DNA of 5,053 nucleotides, taken from Clostridia bacterium. GTDB taxonomy: Bacteria > Bacillota_A > Clostridia > Oscillospirales > CAG-272. Numbering within the stretch: position 1 is the first letter of the stretch; every line of letters begins with the position of its first letter. Shown one piece after another: positions 4,321 through 5,053 of this stretch. The notes beneath the pieces are model-generated. The model was given only the letters and a program-made list of their open reading frames with translations. It ran no database searches and was not told the DNA's origin. Both the position numbers and the translations under genes were made by a program. The DNA is taken from contig JAFXNX010000211.1 in the NCBI GenBank assembly GCA_017529175.1, positions 1 to 5,053 of the forward strand. Direction: 5' to 3'.

Positions 4321-5053
4321 ATGAAACGAATCATCAAAAATTACGCGATCCCGTTTTTCACATTACTATCGATTCTGATAAGCGCGCCGTCGCTCGGCGC
4401 CGCGCCGCTTTCGGACGATACGCCGCTTAACTGGTATTGCAGGCACACGAAAGGCGAAGCGACGCCGCAGCTCGACTCGCAGTTTGGATTTATCGAGGAC
4501 TGCGGCGCAATTTATATTGACAAGAGCGCGGGGCGCGATCGGAAAACCGTTTATCTCACTTTTGACGCGGGGTATGAGAACGGAAACGTTGAGAAAATAC
4601 TTGACGTTCTTCGTGAAAAGAACGTGACGGGCGCTTTCTTTATTCTTGAAAATCTCGCAAAAAGAAACCCGGAGCTCGTACGAAGAATGGCAGACGAAGG
4701 TCACCTTGTTTGCAACCACACCTCAAAACATTTGGACATGACGACAGTTAAAACGGAAGAAGAGTTTGACGCCGAGCTTGATTCGCTCGTAAAATGCGTA
4801 AAGGAAAACACCGGCGTCGACGTTGCGAAGTTCTACCGTCCGCCGGAAGGGAGATTCAACAAGCAAAACCTTGAGTGGGCAAAGAACGCCGGTTATACCA
4901 CTGTTTTCTGGAGCTTTGCGTACGTTGACTGGGACAACGATCATCAAATGAGGCCTGCTGACGCGATAAAGAAGATAACGGATGGCGCCCATCCGGGAGA
5001 AATACTTCTGCTTCACCCCACATCCTCAATAAACGCGGAAATTCTTAGTGATC
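4321..5053 (+). CDS. pdaA: PdaA-like secreted polysaccharide deacetylase, C-terminus cut by window edge
   Basis: The first 244 residues of a carbohydrate esterase family 4 (NodB) protein. B. subtilis PdaA removes acetyl groups from muramic acid as a step toward muramic delta-lactam in the spore cortex. Residues 1-28 look like a signal peptide: basic KRIIK, hydrophobic YAIPFFTLLSILI, then SLGAA as possible cleavage site. Next comes the PdaA-like segment LNWYCRHTKG (36-45). The NodB motifs are TFDAGYENG (80-88), NHTSKH (132-137, the metal-binding HxxxH), RPPEGRF (173-179), VDWDN (202-206) and LLHP (230-233). The usual TFDDG second Asp is Ala83; B. subtilis PdaA also lacks it (Asn there, from memory), which supports this subfamily. 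AAAGGAGGG lies five bases before the ATG. The gene follows the rpsT terminator; CATATAAT at 4259-4266 could be a -10 box, but no matching -35 was found. Only the end is missing; the frame is open to the edge. Confidence 0.9.
   Translation, partial: MKRIIKNYAIPFFTLLSILISAPSLGAAPLSDDTPLNWYCRHTKGEATPQLDSQFGFIEDCGAIYIDKSAGRDRKTVYLTFDAGYENGNVEKILDVLREKNVTGAFFILENLAKRNPELVRRMADEGHLVCNHTSKHLDMTTVKTEEEFDAELDSLVKCVKENTGVDVAKFYRPPEGRFNKQNLEWAKNAGYTTVFWSFAYVDWDNDHQMRPADAIKKITDGAHPGEILLLHPTSSINAEILSD

Noticed and set aside
4366..5016. Two minus-strand frames of 117 and 97 codons opposite the deacetylase gene.
   Set aside because: The plus strand here encodes an uninterrupted NodB-domain protein with all expected motifs, a signal peptide and a strong ribosome site; the antisense frames show no recognisable domain.
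1..5053. Mobile elements, CRISPR arrays, tRNA/rRNA genes, toxin-antitoxin or defence modules.
   Set aside because: No transposase, integrase, direct-repeat array, tRNA-like fold or defence-type gene was seen. Nearly all sequence is accounted for by conserved housekeeping genes, and there is no gene-free stretch longer than about 260 bases.

Overview
The window looks like ordinary chromosomal DNA from a Gram-positive, probably spore-forming member of the Clostridia. The reasons are the strong AAGGAGGG-type ribosome binding sites, the lepB-rbgA-rnhB-yraN gene order typical of Firmicutes, a PdaA-type deacetylase of the kind used for the spore cortex, and an rpsT gene flanked by a classical promoter and terminator. 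The genus cannot be named from this sequence alone.

Left part, minus strand (3669 down to 1): one tightly packed, apparently single operon. From its start it encodes signal peptidase I (lepB), the ribosome-assembly GTPase RbgA/YlqF, ribonuclease HII (rnhB), a YraN/UPF0102 nuclease-fold protein, an M19-family metallodipeptidase, and the N-terminal part of threonine synthase (thrC), which runs off the left edge. Gaps are 1 to 4 bases or the genes overlap. Two junctions are ATGA stop/start overlaps, so translational coupling is likely. The first four genes are a conserved housekeeping block (secretion, 50S assembly, removal of RNA from DNA, a predicted nuclease). The last two are metabolic additions (dipeptide hydrolysis, threonine synthesis).

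Middle (3670-3930): a divergent intergenic region with two back-to-back promoters, each with a -35 box, 17-base spacer and extended -10 box. One drives the lepB operon leftwards and the other drives rpsT rightwards. An A/T-tract palindrome sits against the rpsT -35 box like an UP element. The rpsT leader holds a hairpin whose loop can pair with the rpsT Shine-Dalgarno sequence, and a possible 17-codon upstream ORF.

Right part, plus strand: rpsT (ribosomal protein S20), a clear intrinsic terminator, then a secreted PdaA-like polysaccharide deacetylase cut by the right edge.

I found no evidence for a new defence, mobile or biosynthetic system here. The observations most worth checking are the rpsT leader and the altered guanine-specificity motif (NKSS instead of NKxD) in RbgA.
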